Shown in pieces: positions 16,119 to 22,189 of a DNA stretch of 22,189 bases. Made by a program: the position numbers and the translations under genes. Each line of letters opens with the position of its first letter. Position 1 is the stretch's first letter. The notes beneath the pieces are model-generated. The model made no database searches, was not told the origin of the DNA, and saw nothing but the letters and a program-made list of their open reading frames with translations. Source of the stretch: Methylophilaceae bacterium. GTDB taxonomy: Bacteria; Pseudomonadota; Gammaproteobacteria; Burkholderiales; Methylophilaceae. The stretch lies in the NCBI GenBank assembly GCA_003533095.1, contig DOEL01000037.1, positions 1 to 22,189 on the forward strand. Direction: 5' to 3'.

Positions 16119-16604
16119 TTATTTTTTAATAAGTTGAATTTGATTAAATAGATTTGAAATAGCTTCATTACGCATAGATTCATTAAGCTGTCTTTCCTCT
16201 TCTTCTTTACCAATGAGATTAGCGTCACTGAAAGTGAAGTCTCTACGTGTTTCCAGAGTATTTTCTTGGCTCCAAGTTTCGCTTTCTGTGGTCTTAATTC
16301 GGTAACGAACTCTATAGAAAATTTCATATTCTCTGACAAGACCTTGACCACTTAAGGAAAGAATTCTTTTTTCACTTTCTTCACCAATTAACTCAACTCT
16401 TAGTTCTGGATTTTCAGATGGGAGAACAATAGCTACTTTATTGCTATTTAGGATTTTTTTGAGATTTTTTGTAAAGCTTAATTCTTTACCTTCCAAGCTA
16501 ATTGTTTTAAATGATATTTCTGTCATACCTCTCATATGAAATCCACAGCTTGTGATCATTAAAAGTATGATTAACGTTATAAATTTTTTTTGGATCGCAT
16601 TCAT
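16119..16604 (-). CDS. lptE: LPS-assembly lipoprotein LptE
   Basis: LptE is an outer-membrane lipoprotein that plugs the LptD barrel and helps insert lipopolysaccharide into the outer leaflet. The 161-residue product has a lipoprotein signal peptide: basic KK, a hydrophobic run (FITLIILLMI) and a lipobox ITSC with Cys20 as the lipid-modified residue. It continues with CGFHMRG, the typical start of mature LptE. Much of the rest is variable, as expected for the family; an acidic/Glu-rich segment (KEEEERQLNESM) precedes the C-terminal helix. It sits between leuS and holA with 3-nt gaps on both sides. The symbol rests on lipobox plus CGFHMRG plus synteny. Confidence 0.93.
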   Translation of the reverse strand: MNAIQKKFITLIILLMITSCGFHMRGMTEISFKTISLEGKELSFTKNLKKILNSNKVAIVLPSENPELRVELIGEESEKRILSLSGQGLVREYEIFYRVRYRIKTTESETWSQENTLETRRDFTFSDANLIGKEEEERQLNESMRNEAISNLFNQIQLIKK

Positions 16605-16607
16605 TAT

Positions 16608-19064
<2,457 letters not shown>

Positions 19065-19068
19065 TTAA

Positions 19069-19748
<680 letters not shown>

Positions 19749-19786
19749 GCCGATGTTCATTTCACATGGCTATTAGTCTGTATAAA

Positions 19787-20551
19787 TTAATCTAGATAAT
19801 TTGAAATTTTTACGAAATCTGATACCGATAGATTTTCGGCTCTTAATTGGGGATTTATACCAATTTTTTGAAAGTCATTTTCGCTTATAAATGATTTTAG
19901 TGTATTACGAATCGTTTTTCGTCTTTGTGAAAAAGCTTCTTTAACAATCTTTTCAAATTGTTCTATATTATTTGCAACAAAAGGATAATGTTCATAAGGA
20001 ATGAGTCTTACGAAAGATGATTCAACTTTAGGTTCAGGATCAAATGATTCTTTGGGCACATGCACCAAATGCTCCATTGCAAAATAGTATTGCAGCATTA
20101 CTGATAATCTTCCGTATTCCGAAGTTGAGGGGTTTGCGATCATGCGATCTACAACCTCTTTTTGTAACATAAAATGAAGGTCTTTTATGTTTGCAATATT
20201 ATCAATACATTTAAATAAAATAGGCGTTGAAATATTGTAAGGTAAATTGCCCACAATTCTAATTTTTTGACCAAACTGATTAAAGTTAAAATTCAAAACA
20301 TCTTCATTAAATATGGTGATATTTTTTTTTGAATATTCCTTTTCCATCCAACTTACAATATCTCGATCAAGCTCAATGGCTAAAAGATGATTAGTTTTTT
20401 CGAGGAGCGGTTTTGTAAGCGCTCCAAGTCCAGGCCCTATTTCAATTAGTAGATCATCTAAAAGTGGGTTGATTGATTGAATGATTGCATGAATGATCGA
20501 AGTGTCTTTGAGAAAATTTTGCCCAAATTTTTTCTTGGCAATATGTTTCAT
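19787..20551 (-). CDS. rsmA: 16S rRNA (adenine1518/1519-N6) dimethyltransferase
   Basis: RsmA (KsgA) dimethylates A1518 and A1519 in the 3'-terminal hairpin of 16S rRNA, a late 30S assembly step. The 254-residue product begins AKKKFGQNFL, the family signature. SAM motif I is IEIGPGLGALT near 36-46, the acidic residue of motif II is in LAIELDRD, and the catalytic motif IV is GNLPYNIS near 97-104. FSQRRKTIRNTLK follows in the C-terminal domain. Its ATG overlaps the pdxA stop by 4 nt (ATGA), so translation is likely coupled. A run of nine A lies in the coding strand near 20322-20330. Confidence 0.97.
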   Translation of the reverse strand: MKHIAKKKFGQNFLKDTSIIHAIIQSINPLLDDLLIEIGPGLGALTKPLLEKTNHLLAIELDRDIVSWMEKEYSKKNITIFNEDVLNFNFNQFGQKIRIVGNLPYNISTPILFKCIDNIANIKDLHFMLQKEVVDRMIANPSTSEYGRLSVMLQYYFAMEHLVHVPKESFDPEPKVESSFVRLIPYEHYPFVANNIEQFEKIVKEAFSQRRKTIRNTLKSFISENDFQKIGINPQLRAENLSVSDFVKISNYLD

Positions 20552-21531
20552 GAGCGTGCTTTTTGGGCTAATTCAATTGCTAATTCAATTGCACTATAAA
20601 AGCTATTAGGATCTATATCACCTTTTCCAGCAAGATCGATAGCAGTTCCATGATCAACCGAAGTTCTAATAATGGGAAGACCAAGGGTTACATTCACTCC
20701 TAAGCCAAAGTTAGCATGTTTAAACACTGCGAGACCCTGATCATGATACATCGCCAAAAAGCAGTCAGCTTTTTGAATATATTTTTCTGTAAAAAGTGTA
20801 TCTGCTGGAAATGGACCCTCAATCAACATACCTTCTAATTTTAGTTTATTAATCACAGGCATAAGGATATCGATTTCTTCCAAACCTAAGACGCCATTTT
20901 CGCCTGCATGGGGATTAAGTCCAGCAACAAAAATTACAGGATCATTTATTTTAAATCGTTGAATAAGATCGCGATGAATGGTTTTTAATGTTTCTTCAAA
21001 TTTTTGTGATGTGATCAAACGGCTAACCTGCGATAGAGGTACATGTGTTGTCAAAAGTGCTACTTTCATAGATTTTGAAGCGAGAAGCATGACTTCGTTT
21101 TTAGTATGAGTGTAATGGGCAATATATTCAGTATGGCCAGTAAAAGGCTGGCTTTCATTGATGATGCTCTTATGAATAGGTGCTGTCACAAGGGCATCAA
21201 AAGATTTATTTAAACATCCATCCAGCGCAAAATTTAATACATCAAGAACGTAGCCATTATTTTTAGGATTTAGAACTCCAGCTTTAATGTTATCTTGAGC
21301 TGGAATATGAATAATAGAGAGTGAATGATCACCTTCATGCTCTATCAGTTTATTTTCACGAAATGTAATTGTTTTGTTAAGCTGTGAAGCTCTCTGAGAT
21401 AAAGCATGTTTATCTCCCACAACTGTAATAAAGGCTGGAAATTTTTTTTCGCTTAGCAAAACACAAAGATCAAGGCCGATACCCGCAGGTTCGCCTGAGC
21501 TTATGACGATATGTGGCTTAAAAAAACTCAA
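20548..21531 (-). CDS. pdxA: 4-hydroxythreonine-4-phosphate dehydrogenase
   Basis: PdxA oxidises 4-phosphohydroxy-L-threonine in the DXP-dependent branch of pyridoxal 5'-phosphate synthesis. The 327-residue product has SSGEPAGIG at residues 11-19, TAPIHKSIIN with the first metal-side His, FTGHTEYIAHY, GLNPHAGENG and AMYHDQGL (metal-binding His residues), and RTSVDHGTAIDLAGKG near the C-terminus. The start is a TTG at 21531: no ATG occurs between the upstream in-frame TAG and GEPAGIG. That TAG is the stop codon of surA, so both genes share one frame with only three codons between them. No Shine-Dalgarno sequence is visible, which suggests coupling to surA. It overlaps rsmA by 4 nt. Confidence 0.97.
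   Translation of the reverse strand: MSFFKPHIVISSGEPAGIGLDLCVLLSEKKFPAFITVVGDKHALSQRASQLNKTITFRENKLIEHEGDHSLSIIHIPAQDNIKAGVLNPKNNGYVLDVLNFALDGCLNKSFDALVTAPIHKSIINESQPFTGHTEYIAHYTHTKNEVMLLASKSMKVALLTTHVPLSQVSRLITSQKFEETLKTIHRDLIQRFKINDPVIFVAGLNPHAGENGVLGLEEIDILMPVINKLKLEGMLIEGPFPADTLFTEKYIQKADCFLAMYHDQGLAVFKHANFGLGVNVTLGLPIIRTSVDHGTAIDLAGKGDIDPNSFYSAIELAIELAQKARS
20569..20592 (-). repeat. Perfect 2 x 12-nt tandem repeat in pdxA
   Basis: The 12-nt unit TAATTCAATTGC (plus-strand reading) occurs twice in succession. On the coding strand each copy encodes Ala-Ile-Glu-Leu, giving AIELAIEL in the last helix of PdxA. E. coli PdxA has residues at the aligned positions, so this is probably not an insertion. 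Confidence 0.8.
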
Positions 21532-21540
21532 GATAAAAAA

Positions 21541-22189
21541 CTAAAAATTATCTTCTAGACGAAGCTCTACAAATGAGCGATCCCGCAATTCTTGCAACCA
21601 ATCTTGGTAAGCTTCTTCAGATTTTCGCATTTTGATTTGTTGCCTAGCTTGAATTCGAGCTGATTCTTTTGACATATCTTGAGATCTTCTTTCAAGTACT
21701 TGGATAAGATGCCAGCCAAAGGGAGTTTTAATTGGATCGCTGATTTGATTGATATTGAGTTGTTTCATTGTTTTTTCAAATTCAGGAACAGTATCGCCTG
21801 GATTAATCCAGCCTAAATCACCACCACTGTTTGCAGACGGATCTTCTGAGTATTGTTTTGCCATATCTTCAAATTTTGTACCATTCTCTAAACGCTCTTT
21901 AATACCTATTAATTTTTGACGACCTTCACTCTCAGAAGTGATTTCGGAAAGCTTAATTAAAATATGCCTAACATGTGTTTGTTCAACAACTAGTGGAGCG
22001 CTAGATCCTTTTTTGTTTATTAATTTAAGTATATGAAAGCCATTAGGGCTTCTTAGAATAGGGGTAAGTTTACCTACCTCTGTTTTTTTAAGTGCGTCTA
22101 CAAATAATGTTGGTAAATCTGAAGCTTTTTTCCAGCCTAAATTTCCACCTTCAAGTGCATTCGGGGCTTCTGAAAATGCTGCAGAGACC
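21541..22189 (-). CDS. surA: Periplasmic chaperone / peptidyl-prolyl isomerase SurA (5'-truncated by window edge)
   Basis: SurA escorts outer-membrane proteins such as LptD across the periplasm. The reading frame stays open from base 22188 to the TAG at 21541-21543, giving about 215 C-terminal residues; the true start is outside the window. The visible part begins inside the first parvulin domain (ALEGGNLGWKKASDLPTLF, then LRSPNGFHILKL). It continues into the second parvulin domain, which begins VRHILIKLS and contains YSEDPSANSGGDLGWINPGD, FEKTMKQLNINQISDPI and TPFGWHLIQVLERR. The C-terminal helix follows. An internal ATG at 21864 lies within the second parvulin domain and is not the start. 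pdxA follows in the same frame after 9 nt. surA-pdxA-rsmA is a classic order, usually with lptD upstream. Confidence 0.96.
   Translation of the reverse strand, partial: VSAAFSEAPNALEGGNLGWKKASDLPTLFVDALKKTEVGKLTPILRSPNGFHILKLINKKGSSAPLVVEQTHVRHILIKLSEITSESEGRQKLIGIKERLENGTKFEDMAKQYSEDPSANSGGDLGWINPGDTVPEFEKTMKQLNINQISDPIKTPFGWHLIQVLERRSQDMSKESARIQARQQIKMRKSEEAYQDWLQELRDRSFVELRLEDNF

Noticed and set aside
16115-16351. Minus-strand open frame of 78 codons lying within lptE in another frame
   Set aside because: It lies wholly inside lptE, which has a lipobox, correct length and conserved synteny; nothing supports a second product.
20569-20592. The pdxA 12-nt tandem repeat as a recent duplication
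   Set aside because: The protein alignment to E. coli PdxA shows no extra residues here, so repeat identity is more likely helix composition plus codon bias.
21541-21864. A small stand-alone parvulin of 107 residues
   Set aside because: The frame continues upstream to the window edge with clear SurA sequence from both parvulin domains; the ATG at 21864 is internal.

Overview
This window is an AT-rich, very tightly packed piece of bacterial chromosome. Its gene content and order (surA-pdxA-rsmA, leuS-lptE-holA-proA-nadD, grxC-secB-gpsA, bioBFHCD) are those of a Gram-negative betaproteobacterium. The low GC, 1-10 nt gaps, overlapping genes and lack of spacer DNA fit a streamlined member of the Methylophilaceae (OM43 / 'Candidatus Methylopumilus'-like). 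That placement is inference from gene content and composition, not from a database search.

Layout. (1) 1-2864, plus strand: 3' part of clpB (disaggregase; about 50 N-terminal residues lie outside the window), then a YjbQ-family gene. (2) 2866-5626, minus strand: gpmI followed by an EnvC-like divisome protein that overlaps it by 8 nt. (3) 5627-5709: a divergent promoter gap whose -10 element, ATTATAAT, is palindromic. (4) 5710-8050, plus strand: grxC, secB, a secreted SH3-domain protein and gpsA. (5) 8054-8518, minus strand: trmL. (6) 8519-8632: a divergent regulatory gap with an inverted repeat resembling a biotin operator. (7) 8633-13150, plus strand: the biotin operon bioB-bioF-bioH-bioC-bioD, with gaps of 7 nt or less or overlaps. 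(8) 13125-22189, minus strand, listed in transcription order: surA (5' end outside the window), pdxA, rsmA, adk, leuS, lptE, holA, proA, nadD.

How the genes work together. BioC and BioH open and close the methyl-ester route to pimeloyl-ACP, and BioF, BioD and BioB carry it to biotin; only BioA is missing from the cluster. SurA and LptE both serve outer-membrane assembly, and SecB feeds the Sec pathway they depend on. The EnvC-like protein is expected to switch on septal amidases. The remaining genes are core housekeeping: translation (leuS, rsmA, trmL), replication (holA), nucleotides and cofactors (adk, nadD, pdxA), proline, phospholipid precursor (gpsA), glycolysis/gluconeogenesis (gpmI), redox (grxC) and proteostasis (clpB).

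Every part of the window is accounted for by recognisable gene families except short gaps, the longest of which is 114 nt. I see no tRNA, rRNA, IS element, CRISPR array, phage gene or toxin-antitoxin locus, and no candidate for an undescribed multi-gene system. The interesting signals are in gene-boundary architecture: a surA/pdxA pair in one frame separated by a single TAG, a possibly leaderless proA, a symmetrical -10 between gpmI and grxC, a candidate bio operator, and three convergent gene pairs with no room for a terminator.
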